The position numbers and the translations under genes are program-made. A model generated the notes under the pieces. It ran no database searches. It had not been told where the DNA came from and saw nothing but the letters and a program-made list of their open reading frames with translations. A DNA stretch of 64,000 nt, taken from a candidate division CSSED10-310 bacterium. GTDB taxonomy: Bacteria > CSSED10-310. Positions 27,178 to 35,841 of this stretch are shown one piece after another. The stretch is from positions 59,066 through 123,065 of the forward strand of contig JAFGEQ010000023.1 in the NCBI GenBank assembly GCA_016931515.1, given 5' to 3'. The first letter of the stretch is position 1; every line of letters begins with the position of its first letter.

Positions 27178-28601
27178 GATACTCCATGCACATCAGACGA
27201 TTTTTTCAGATTGTCCTGATTCCGGCAATCGTTATATCCGCGATAGCAGCCTGCGGGCACAAGACACATTTACGGCCTCCCGACCCGCGGCGTCTGGAGA
27301 AAGTTGAAGGGATTAAATCACAAATGACATGCGACCGGATCATTCTGGAGTGGGTTCCGGTCCTATTTGATACGCGTGGCAATCTGCTCGAGCAACCCGT
27401 CTCCTATCTGGTGCTTCGCAAACGGGGAGCTCCGATCAAATGGGAGCCGGAAGCAACTCCGACCCAGATGGAAACACCTTCAACCGAGTCAGCTTCAAAC
27501 ACGGCACCGGGCGGCGAAACGGAGCAGCCAGCAACGGACACGCAACCGCCGGATCCGGATATTCGAACGCCGGTGCCCGACGTGCGGATTCCTACCGCAA
27601 CAGCCGACTCCGAAACTTCGGTACCGGAATCCGCTGCGGAAGACACCCGGACTCAGACTGAGGGATCCAGGGCCGATTCATCCGGCAAGGACCAGTTTCT
27701 TCCTGCCGAGTTTGATTACAGTCTGGTGGGAGTTGTTACCGGACCCAAAATCGATCCCGCGTTGCCGGATGCAACGAAACTGACGGTGTCATGGGAAGAC
27801 ACTGGAGTTCAAGCTGGACCGCCTTACGCCTTGAATGTCACCCGCTTCCGCATCCCTGGTGACTTTCCGCCCACACCCGACGCAGAAGCCGAGGGTCTGC
27901 TGCCCGGCTATAATTATTCCTATACGATTGCAGCCATCGATATGAACGGCGTCACATCCATTCCGTCCGGGCCGGTGGAAATACCCTGGATTCATATACC
28001 GGCTGCGCCGGACAATGTCTCGGCGACGGTTGAACCGGGTCGTGTTCAGATTCAATGGACAGCCCCCCTTGTTGATTGTACGGGACTCCCATTGGAGCAC
28101 CTGGACGGATTCGAGGTCTACCGGGCAGCCGGGGCAGCACCGGAAAAATTCATAAAAATCAAATCGATAAAAGCATCGTCCGTGACGGCGGCCACCGATG
28201 AAACGGCAGCTCCGGACAACATTTTCTTATACAAGGTTTGTGGATGGATCAAACCGGCGATCTCCGGGGAGTTCTGTCCGGCAGTCTCCGTCGACACGAC
28301 CGACCGTTTTCCACCGCCGTCGCCGACACAGTTGTCCGGCGCTGTCCAGCCGTCGGGCGTTTTTCTCAACTGGCGACCGGTGACGGAATCCGGATTGGCC
28401 GGGTACCGGATATACCGAAGACCATCGACGGAGGCGGCGTTCAGTTTGCTGAATACGGAAAACCTGATTCAGACCAATACGTATATTGACAGTTTGCCGG
28501 CTTCCGGAGTGACTTACAGTTACCGGGTTACCGCCGTTGACGGATCAGCGGCAGCTAATGAATCGGAACCCGGAAACATATGGTCGATAACAATACCCTG
28601 A
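27174..28601 (+). CDS. Fibronectin type III lipoprotein
   Basis: A 475-residue lipoprotein. The signal peptide ends in lipobox AIAAC with Cys27. A first FN3-like segment is interrupted by a Pro/Thr/Glu-rich low-complexity stretch (about 95-170). Two further FN3 domains are recognisable: one from PAAPDNVSATVEPGRVQIQW (about 275-365) and one from PPSPTQLSGAVQPSGVFLNW (about 380-475), with the usual YSYRVTAVDG near the end. Such proteins bind other surface components; no enzymatic motif is present. The start codon overlaps the hslU stop (ATGA), so the genes are coupled. Lipoproteins of this type precede dapA in several FCB and deltaproteobacterial genomes, which I recall but cannot verify here. 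Confidence 0.8.
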   Translation: MRYSMHIRRFFQIVLIPAIVISAIAACGHKTHLRPPDPRRLEKVEGIKSQMTCDRIILEWVPVLFDTRGNLLEQPVSYLVLRKRGAPIKWEPEATPTQMETPSTESASNTAPGGETEQPATDTQPPDPDIRTPVPDVRIPTATADSETSVPESAAEDTRTQTEGSRADSSGKDQFLPAEFDYSLVGVVTGPKIDPALPDATKLTVSWEDTGVQAGPPYALNVTRFRIPGDFPPTPDAEAEGLLPGYNYSYTIAAIDMNGVTSIPSGPVEIPWIHIPAAPDNVSATVEPGRVQIQWTAPLVDCTGLPLEHLDGFEVYRAAGAAPEKFIKIKSIKASSVTAATDETAAPDNIFLYKVCGWIKPAISGEFCPAVSVDTTDRFPPPSPTQLSGAVQPSGVFLNWRPVTESGLAGYRIYRRPSTEAAFSLLNTENLIQTNTYIDSLPASGVTYSYRVTAVDGSAAANESEPGNIWSITIP

Positions 28602-28614
28602 TGTGGAGGTATCT

Positions 28615-29505
28615 ATGTTTGAAGGTTCCATTACTGCAATCGTCACACCTTTTCGTTATGGTGAATTGGATGAAACGGCGTTTCGCCGGCTGGTCCGTCA
28701 TCAGTTGAACAATGGGACGAATGGCATCCTGGTTGCCGGCTGCACGGGAGAAGCGGCGACGTTGACGGGGGAGGAAGTAAAGAAGCTGATTATCTGGGCG
28801 GATGAAGAGATACGGCACCATCCCAAACATGCTTTTCTGATTGCCGGGACAGGAACAAACAGCACTCGTCAGACAATCGAGAAAACGCTCGCAGCGCAGG
28901 CACTCGGTGTTGATGGTGTTCTGCTGATCACTCCCTATTACAACAAACCGACGCAAGAAGGCCTGTATGCTCATTACCGGGAGGTTGCGCAGAAATGTGA
29001 TGTTCCCATCATCCTTTACAATGTTCCCGGACGAACCGGGGTTCGTCTGATGCCGGATACTGTCGCCCGTTTGAGCGAACTGGATAATATTGTTGCGATC
29101 AAGGATGCCGGAGGCGATTTGGATGCCGTCAGCCAGTTACTGGTGAAAACGAACCAGATCACTGTTCTGTCGGGGGATGATACATTAACGCTGCCGATGA
29201 TGGCATTGGGCGCTCAGGGCGTTATTTCCACAACGTCGAACGTGGATCCGGACCGCATGTCCAGACTCTGCGAATTCTGGCATGCGAGGAAGCTGGAGGA
29301 TGCTCGGCGGGTTCACATGGAACTGTTCCCATTGTGCAAGGCAATGTTTATCGAAACCAATCCGATGCCGGTTAAAGCGGCTCTGTCAATGATGGGATTG
29401 ATCGAGAACGAACTGCGATTACCGCTGGTTCCGGTTAAACCGGAATCCATCCCGATCATTGAGAGGGCGCTGCGTGAAGCCGGACTGCTGGAGAGACGGT
29501 CATGA
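28615..29505 (+). CDS. dapA: 4-hydroxy-tetrahydrodipicolinate synthase
   Basis: A 296-residue DapA, which condenses pyruvate with aspartate semialdehyde in lysine/diaminopimelate synthesis. The TIM-barrel family motifs are complete: GCTGEAATLT (pyruvate carboxylate site), Tyr135 in LYNVPGRTG and the Schiff-base Lys163 in AIKDAGGDL. I chose the ATG at 28615 because GGAGG lies five bases before it; a GTG at 28603 in the same frame overlaps that site. The stop overlaps the dapB start (ATGA), so dapA and dapB are translationally coupled. Confidence 0.96.
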   Translation: MFEGSITAIVTPFRYGELDETAFRRLVRHQLNNGTNGILVAGCTGEAATLTGEEVKKLIIWADEEIRHHPKHAFLIAGTGTNSTRQTIEKTLAAQALGVDGVLLITPYYNKPTQEGLYAHYREVAQKCDVPIILYNVPGRTGVRLMPDTVARLSELDNIVAIKDAGGDLDAVSQLLVKTNQITVLSGDDTLTLPMMALGAQGVISTTSNVDPDRMSRLCEFWHARKLEDARRVHMELFPLCKAMFIETNPMPVKAALSMMGLIENELRLPLVPVKPESIPIIERALREAGLLERRS

Positions 29506-30248
29506 TCCCGGTGGTTGTGTGGGGAGCGGGCGGCCGGATGGGTAAGCGGTTGATCAGACTGGTGCTTCAGGCATCTGATTTGAGACTGATTGGAGCCATT
29601 GAGGCGGAAGGTCATCCCGGTATTTTCCAGGATGCCGGCTATTACCATGGATTGCCTGAAGTCGGTGTCAATTTAACCATGTCCTGCAGCCCGGAACCGT
29701 CATCCGAGCAGGGTATGGTATTGGACTTTTCATTGCCCGGGGGCCTGGAAACTGCTGCGGCATGGGCTCAGAAATATGGATGGGCGCTGGCGTCGGGTAC
29801 AACGGCATTGAATGATCGAGACCGCCTTTCCCTGACTGTTGCCGCTGAGACAGTCCCCGTCATGTACGCTCCAAATTTCAGCATCGGAACGCAACTCCTT
29901 CTGCATTTCGTTGCCAAAGCCGCCGTGTCGTTACCGGAATCGTTCGATGCAACCATTCACGAGACACATCACAGAGCCAAAATGGACAGACCCAGTGGAA
30001 CGGCTCTGGCCTTCGAACAACGGTTGAAAAACAGCCAGACAGACCGGCAGATCGAAATTTCATCACACCGTGCAGCCCAGGTATTCGGTGAACATGTCAT
30101 CCGCTTCATCTCTCCAATGGAGGATATTACTCTGGCTCATCGAGCCCTGGACCGGGATGTATTTGCCGCGGGAGCCATATCGGCGGGGCGCTGGTTACTC
30201 AATAAACAACCCGGATTGTATGCATTTACAGACATGCTGGAGCTGTAA
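29502..30248 (+). CDS. dapB: 4-hydroxy-tetrahydrodipicolinate reductase
   Basis: A 248-residue DapB, the step after DapA in diaminopimelate synthesis. The nucleotide-binding loop GAGGRMGKRLIRL is at the N-terminus, and NFSIGTQLLLHFVAKAA and the catalytic HETHHRAKMDRPSGTAL follow. The protein is slightly shorter than the E. coli enzyme (273). It is coupled to dapA by a four-base overlap, and its TAA overlaps the next ATG by one base. The pair supplies peptidoglycan cross-link precursors. Confidence 0.95.
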   Translation: MIPVVVWGAGGRMGKRLIRLVLQASDLRLIGAIEAEGHPGIFQDAGYYHGLPEVGVNLTMSCSPEPSSEQGMVLDFSLPGGLETAAAWAQKYGWALASGTTALNDRDRLSLTVAAETVPVMYAPNFSIGTQLLLHFVAKAAVSLPESFDATIHETHHRAKMDRPSGTALAFEQRLKNSQTDRQIEISSHRAAQVFGEHVIRFISPMEDITLAHRALDRDVFAAGAISAGRWLLNKQPGLYAFTDMLEL

Positions 30249-32017
30249 TGATTGTTCGAGCAACGACCGGCTTACGTGGTATCTGTGGATTAGTACTGAT
30301 ATGCCTTTGTCTTCCTCCCGTTTCAACCGCTGAAACGCCTTGGATCGATCTGGATGAAATCCGGCCGGGTATGATCTGTCATGGCCTGTCGTATTTCTCA
30401 ACGAATACGCCGGAAAATCTGGAAATAGAGATTCTTGGCATCGTCAATGCGGGAACATCGGAGTCCGCCTTCATTCTCGCCCGGGTCGACAGCCCGTCGA
30501 TCCAACGCGGCGGAATCATGGCCGGCATGAGCGGATCACCGGTCTATTACGGTGAACGCCTTGTCGGTGCGATTTCCCAGGCTTTTGCATTCGCTCGTGA
30601 GCCGATGTGCGGGATCACGCCGATCGCTGCCATGCGAAGGCTGTCGGAACTGGATCGTGCAGAAGGCCGGACGTCGTTTCACGGACCGATGTCGTTCCGG
30701 TCATCCGGTCTGAACACATCCGATCAGCTTCGACCGATCGGTCTCACCCTTCAGACCGCCGGTATCCCGCCTCTGACTGTAACCGGCAACCTGTCCACAC
30801 CCAATCTGCAACTGTCTCCCATCACAGGTCCCTCTATTACCGGGGAAACGGTTATTCCACATGGGAACAATCAGGATATTCTACCCGGAAGTCCGATTGC
30901 GGTTGGATTGGTGACTGGTGATGTATCGATAACGGTTTTCGGGACCGTAACCGATGTTGATGACGAGACAATTTTTGCATTCGGTCATCCGATGTTCGGC
31001 CTGGGTCACTGCCGGCTCCCCTTGCATGCCTCGGACGTCATATCGTTCGTGCCAACCCTGTATATTTCCTTCAAAGTCGCCAACCCCGGACCTCCCATCG
31101 GAACTTTACTGTTCGATTCCGAGGCCGGGATCATGGGTGAATTAGGTCCGATTCCTCCGGTGATACCTGTCGAATTGACGATTGAAGGGCTGACACCGGA
31201 AAAAACCGTCTATCATTTTTCAGTGGCTGATCATGAATACCTGTCAACCAATCTGATTGCACAGGCCGTGTTCGGTCTGCTTCGTAATCTTGGAGGATTA
31301 ACCGGGGATCTGGCCATGCGCGCGGATCTGACGGTTGATCTCGAAAACAACCTGACACTCAGGCAATCCTACGTGAATGGAAATGTGGTGAGTCTGTTTG
31401 ATTCCATAATGGCCGCCATCGATATCATTGATCAAATTCACAGAAATCCTATTGAACCGGTGACATTTCGCCAAATTGGAATCCGCTGTCGCCTGAGTCA
31501 ATCCACTATGCTGTCCACTCTGGATACCATGTCGGTGGCTCGCAAAACCTGCCGGCCCGGGGAGACAATCCGGGTTAATCTCGGGTTCCATGGGGACAGG
31601 ATCACGCCTTTTACTCGAACGATCCAGCTTGAAATTCCCGAATCAATACCTGCAGGACGCTATTCGTTAAAAGCTCTGGATTCTGCCACGCATCGCCTGA
31701 TGATCAATGCCAGGACTCTCCCCCGCCATTACTATGATTCGCTCGAAACCTGGTGGAAAACCCTGAATGAACCGATTGCCGGAAACCAGATCCTCGTCGG
31801 CTTGATAGAGGATGTAAATGATGTTCAGACTCAGAACGCCATATTGCCTGCAGCACCTCCTGTTCTTCAGGGACTCATGACGATGCCGGGAATGGACAAC
31901 CGGGTGGTCCGGTCCTTCCGAATTCTCGCATCCGAAACAGTCACAGTGGATCAGGAAGTAATCGGTGTTCACCAGTTGCCCATTTTTATCAATATCCGAC
32001 CGGAGAATATACAATGA
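30248..32017 (+). CDS. SpoIVB-type (S55) serine peptidase domain protein
   Basis: A 589-residue exported protein with a signal peptide (hydrophobic stretch GICGLVLICLCLPPVSTA). The S55 motif RGGIMAGMSGSPVYYGERLVGA (residues about 86-107, Ser97 in SGSP) resembles the catalytic site of SpoIVB, and a second typical segment is FAFGHPMFGLGHCRLPLHA. In Bacillus SpoIVB triggers sigma-K processing, but S55 domains also occur in non-sporulating diderms with unknown function. The C-terminal half is beta-rich and unassigned. No PDZ domain was recognised. The gene is coupled to dapB upstream and to the next gene downstream by overlapping stop/start codons. Confidence 0.8.
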   Translation: MIVRATTGLRGICGLVLICLCLPPVSTAETPWIDLDEIRPGMICHGLSYFSTNTPENLEIEILGIVNAGTSESAFILARVDSPSIQRGGIMAGMSGSPVYYGERLVGAISQAFAFAREPMCGITPIAAMRRLSELDRAEGRTSFHGPMSFRSSGLNTSDQLRPIGLTLQTAGIPPLTVTGNLSTPNLQLSPITGPSITGETVIPHGNNQDILPGSPIAVGLVTGDVSITVFGTVTDVDDETIFAFGHPMFGLGHCRLPLHASDVISFVPTLYISFKVANPGPPIGTLLFDSEAGIMGELGPIPPVIPVELTIEGLTPEKTVYHFSVADHEYLSTNLIAQAVFGLLRNLGGLTGDLAMRADLTVDLENNLTLRQSYVNGNVVSLFDSIMAAIDIIDQIHRNPIEPVTFRQIGIRCRLSQSTMLSTLDTMSVARKTCRPGETIRVNLGFHGDRITPFTRTIQLEIPESIPAGRYSLKALDSATHRLMINARTLPRHYYDSLETWWKTLNEPIAGNQILVGLIEDVNDVQTQNAILPAAPPVLQGLMTMPGMDNRVVRSFRILASETVTVDQEVIGVHQLPIFINIRPENIQ

Positions 32018-34158
32018 AAAGACTCGGCCATGTTATCCAATGGACGCTCTTTCTGAGTCTAACCGCCGGCAATGCCTGCTTCGCCGGATTTCAAATCAGG
32101 GAAATCAGCCGTGCGTCCGATTATACAGGCAGCAAACCGGCTGGTGTCAGTATCGATCCGGATGGCCGAATCCGCCTGGCCGGTTCACTGACTTCGGTCT
32201 GGAAATCCGATGAAGACAGTGCCTGCTGGACAGTAGCCACCTCCCAGGAAACGATTTTTATGTCGACAGCGAATGACGGCAAGATTTATCGATATCTCAA
32301 GGGTCGGACCGACCTTCTATTCGATTCGCCCGAAGTGGGTATCCTGAGCCTTCTGCCTTCGCCGGGCAATTCACTGCTGGCAGGATCGGCTCCGGATGGA
32401 CTTATCTACTCGGTCAGTGAAACCGGCCACACCCATGTGTTCGCTCGAACAGATACCGTTTATGTCTGGGATCTGATACGCCTTCAGGACGGAAACATTC
32501 TCGCCGCAACCGGATTGCCGGCTTCTGTCAAACGCTTTGATCCTTCCGGGAGATTACTGGAAACAATCGACATCAAGGCTGATCATGTCCGCGCAATGGC
32601 TCCCGGTACTGACGGCGGGATCTGGCTTGGTACAGCCAATCCGGCCCGGATCTACTTCCTGAACAATTCCGATCTGCAACTGGTACATGAAGCCGCGGCG
32701 GCTGAAATCAGCACGATGGCAGCCGATTCAACAGGGCTCTGGTTTGCAACGGTCGCCTCCCCCGCCATCAATTATTCGGACTCGGAGCGGCCGGACAAAC
32801 TGAATCCCCGTAAACCTGATACATCCCAACCTGCTGAGCAGAACTCCGTGTGGCGTATCGATGAAACCCGTACGGTGTGCGAATACTGGACAACGGCATG
32901 GGTCCCGATTTTTGATATGACCATCATGGACAACAAGCCTTATATCGTTTGCGGCGGAGAAGGCTTTTTGATCCGGATTGACGGAATCGGCCGGGGGGCC
33001 ATCATGGCAGTACGTCGCCAGGAGCCTCTTACCTGTCTGTCCACTGATTCACGGGGCGTGATATGGGCCGGAGCCGCCACAACGGCGGAGCTATATCAAT
33101 ATGATACAACTCCCGAGTCATCAGGCACACTGGATTCCATGGTCATTGATGCCGGTGCAAGCGCTGCCTGGGGTCGAATTCGGCTCGAGGGAGATGCCGT
33201 CTCGGCTGAATCCGTTCAGATGGAAACCCGTACGGGCAATTCCCCTGAGCCCGATTCGGAATGGTCCGAATGGGCAGTGACCGGAAAACAGCTTGCGGTA
33301 ACCAGCCCGCCGGGTCGATATCTGCAGTGGCGCATGACTCTCACACAATCCGGGAATCGGCAACCGGTCATTGATGCTGTCATTATCTCCATGAAAACAG
33401 GCAACCGGCCGCCGTTTATAAAAAACGTTCAGGTCTACCCGGTGGTTAAAGGAGAAATCGTCGAGCAACCCGGACGCGGCCGGATGTTTCAGCAGACGAT
33501 GCCGGACGGCCTGCGCGTTGAATATTTTCTTCCCAATTCCGTTGCCAACGGCCTGTCGAAGGGAATGTGGATGCAATTGCGGGGAATGCGAACGATCATA
33601 TGGGATGCTGGAGATCCTGATAATGATCTGCTCGAATACATGGTTGAGATAGCCGTTCGCGACCGGGAGTCGGATTGGTTCCTGTTGGAGAACAACGTAA
33701 CGCAGCCAATGCTTTCTTTTGATTCAACAGCCTTCAGTGATGGATTTTACCGCATCCGGATACAGGCATCGGACAAGCCGTCGAATCCGTATGGTGAATA
33801 TCTGACTGCCGAATGCCTCAGTAATGTGTTCGATATCGACAATTCCCCACCGATCTTCGAGGATCTCAGCGTAGCCGAGAAATCCGGACGGACAGGTGAG
33901 GCATGGAATATCCGGATAACGGGTAATGCAAGTGATAACGGCTCACGGATCAACCGGTTGGAGTATTCCATTGACAGTCATGAATGGGTTGTTTTTTCAC
34001 CCTGTGACGGCATGCCCGACCAGTCGCTCGAACCGTTCGATCTTCATCTGAAGGGTTCTGCATCACAACCGTGTCCGTCACAGGTTTTCTTACGGGTAAC
34101 CGATTCGCAAGAGAATGTAACGATAACAAATATCTCACTATCTGAAATATCGAAATAA
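32014..34158 (+). CDS. Exported beta-propeller protein of unknown function
   Basis: A 714-residue protein with a signal peptide (MKRLGHVIQWTLFLSLTAGN). The first 380 residues contain repeated propeller-blade strands, such as FMSTANDGKIYRYLKG, LLAGSAPDGLIYSVSE and GIWLGTANPARIYFLN, similar to two-component-regulator-type propellers. The rest is beta-sandwich-like with PPFIKNVQVYPV and a segment typical of Ig-like modules (GDPDNDLLEYMVEI). No catalytic motif is evident. It overlaps the S55 peptidase gene by four bases, so the two are probably made together; whether one acts on the other is unknown. Confidence 0.75.
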   Translation: MKRLGHVIQWTLFLSLTAGNACFAGFQIREISRASDYTGSKPAGVSIDPDGRIRLAGSLTSVWKSDEDSACWTVATSQETIFMSTANDGKIYRYLKGRTDLLFDSPEVGILSLLPSPGNSLLAGSAPDGLIYSVSETGHTHVFARTDTVYVWDLIRLQDGNILAATGLPASVKRFDPSGRLLETIDIKADHVRAMAPGTDGGIWLGTANPARIYFLNNSDLQLVHEAAAAEISTMAADSTGLWFATVASPAINYSDSERPDKLNPRKPDTSQPAEQNSVWRIDETRTVCEYWTTAWVPIFDMTIMDNKPYIVCGGEGFLIRIDGIGRGAIMAVRRQEPLTCLSTDSRGVIWAGAATTAELYQYDTTPESSGTLDSMVIDAGASAAWGRIRLEGDAVSAESVQMETRTGNSPEPDSEWSEWAVTGKQLAVTSPPGRYLQWRMTLTQSGNRQPVIDAVIISMKTGNRPPFIKNVQVYPVVKGEIVEQPGRGRMFQQTMPDGLRVEYFLPNSVANGLSKGMWMQLRGMRTIIWDAGDPDNDLLEYMVEIAVRDRESDWFLLENNVTQPMLSFDSTAFSDGFYRIRIQASDKPSNPYGEYLTAECLSNVFDIDNSPPIFEDLSVAEKSGRTGEAWNIRITGNASDNGSRINRLEYSIDSHEWVVFSPCDGMPDQSLEPFDLHLKGSASQPCPSQVFLRVTDSQENVTITNISLSEISK

Positions 34159-34176
34159 GAGAGGAGAATTCAGGTT

Positions 34177-34869
34177 ATGACGTATCGTTTCTGTTTGATT
34201 GGTTGTTTATTATTATCGCTGTGTATTTCGATCGTTTCTGCTGACGCGTCCTTTGACACTCGAACGGCACGCCCCGGTATGACGGAACCAAGCCTGAGCC
34301 GGACATTTATGACGAAAGATGCCTTTCGTCTGGAGCCGGATGGCAACGTGGTTCAGATCATCCATTTCGTCAAGCGTGAACTCATTGAACTGAACATGAA
34401 GGAAAAATCTTACACTGTGACCCGGTTTGATGATATTGTCCCACAAACTGAAGCAGGCGGAAAAACGAGCCAGGCGGAGAATACTATAAATAGAATGATC
34501 GCTTCCATGGAAGTGACAGCGACAGACGAAACCCAGGTGATCAACGGTTACAAGTGCACCAAGCTGAGAGTCGTTATCATGAAAGGAACGCCGGCTGATT
34601 ACTGGGTGACAAAGGATGTACCAGAATATGGAATACTGTTGGCACCATTGGAAGCGAACCGGGAAATTTTTTCGCATCACAACGTCCTGAAGAGTGCCCT
34701 GGAGATCTACGATGTATATAAGAAACTGGATGGTTTTACTGTAAAATCAATCAGTCGATTGATGAACCTGGAATTGATTACCGAATCCGTAAATATATCC
34801 GTCGAGCCGATTGATCCCAGGTTGTTTCAACCACCTGAGGATTTTAAAAATATCGAAACAAAAAAATAA
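34177..34869 (+). CDS. DUF4412-family exported protein, copy 1
   Basis: A 230-residue protein with a signal peptide (RFCLIGCLLLSLCISIVSADA). The body resembles DUF4412: FDTRTARPGMTEPSLSRTFM, a methionine-bearing amphipathic region, then INGYKCTKLRVVIMKG and DYWVTKDVPEYG. It begins 18 bases after the propeller gene. Its nearest relative in the window is the next gene, with which it shares order, length and the motifs INGYKC, YWVTKDV and a C-terminal PPEDF/PPKDF. Function is unknown. Confidence 0.75.
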   Translation: MTYRFCLIGCLLLSLCISIVSADASFDTRTARPGMTEPSLSRTFMTKDAFRLEPDGNVVQIIHFVKRELIELNMKEKSYTVTRFDDIVPQTEAGGKTSQAENTINRMIASMEVTATDETQVINGYKCTKLRVVIMKGTPADYWVTKDVPEYGILLAPLEANREIFSHHNVLKSALEIYDVYKKLDGFTVKSISRLMNLELITESVNISVEPIDPRLFQPPEDFKNIETKK

Positions 34870-34994
34870 CCGGCAAACCCGACGATCATACGCCATTGGA
34901 TTTTTTCGGATTGAGTGATATGGTGAGCAACCTGTAACAAGTTCTACCAACGATATTCGTTGACGAATGATAACCTGCTGAGGAGGAATGGAAA

Positions 34995-35696
34995 ATGAAA
35001 CTGTTTCAAAGATTGGTGATGGTATGTGTTCTCACTGCGATGCTTGTGCCGGTGGCACTTGCTGATCTGTATTATGAATCCAAGATCACCGGGCAACCCG
35101 GACGGACAGAACCGGCGACATCAAAAACTTATATGGCCGAAAACGGTATGCGAATGGAAAATCCGGAAGGCACTACCACAATTATCAATTACAAGGAAGA
35201 AGCTTTTTACGAAGTTAACGCAAAAAATAACACCTACACGATGACCAAGTTCGATGATTTTATGAAGGCGGAAGGCGCTGATGATGAAAAGGTTGCTGCC
35301 CAGATGGATAAAATGATGGAGCAGATGATGGCATCGATGAAAGTGACCCAGACCGATGAAAAGGCTGAGATCAACGGCTATAAATGCTCAAAAGTATTGG
35401 TTGATATGATGGGAACAACCTCTGAATACTGGGTGACGAAGGATGTGAAGGATTACGCAGCATTGATGGGAAAATGGGAAAAATACAAAGATGTTTTTGC
35501 CAAAAACCGCTTTCTGAAAAACATGAGTTCCGGGTTCGATATGCAGAAGAAAATCGATGGTTTCCCGATCAAGACCATCACCAAAATGATGGGCATGGAA
35601 ATTGTATCCGAAGTCGTGAAAGTTGAAACGAAAAGCCTTGATTCATCCGTTTTTCTGCCACCGAAAGATTTTACAAAAGTTGACGAAATGAAATAA
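34995..35696 (+). CDS. DUF4412-family exported protein, copy 2
   Basis: A 233-residue paralogue of the preceding gene. A signal peptide (RLVMVCVLTAMLVPVALADL) precedes YYESKITGQPGRTEPATSKTYM. A Met-rich helix (KMMEQMMASMK) then leads to INGYKCSKVLVDMMG and SEYWVTKDVKDY. It has a strong GAGGAGGAATGGAAA-type ribosome-binding site and lies 125 bases after copy 1, so it may also have its own promoter. A hairpin terminator follows. The pair probably arose by tandem duplication and then diverged. Confidence 0.77.
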   Translation: MKLFQRLVMVCVLTAMLVPVALADLYYESKITGQPGRTEPATSKTYMAENGMRMENPEGTTTIINYKEEAFYEVNAKNNTYTMTKFDDFMKAEGADDEKVAAQMDKMMEQMMASMKVTQTDEKAEINGYKCSKVLVDMMGTTSEYWVTKDVKDYAALMGKWEKYKDVFAKNRFLKNMSSGFDMQKKIDGFPIKTITKMMGMEIVSEVVKVETKSLDSSVFLPPKDFTKVDEMK

Positions 35697-35715
35697 TCCT
35701 GATTGCGTCATAGAC

Positions 35716-35747
35716 ATCCCCCGTGTATCAATACCGGGGGATTTTTA
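35716..35747 (+). terminator. Rho-independent terminator after the second DUF4412 gene
   Basis: ATCCCCCG pairs perfectly with CGGGGGAT across an 11-base loop and is followed by TTTTA. It ends the long plus-strand series. Confidence 0.88.
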
Positions 35748-35841
35748 TGATTATCGTTCCGAATAACCACGTGGCGAAAGATTTTTCGCCACATTCGACC
35801 ATCGGGGTTTGTCATGCCGGGTGATCGGGTGACGAGCGTCC

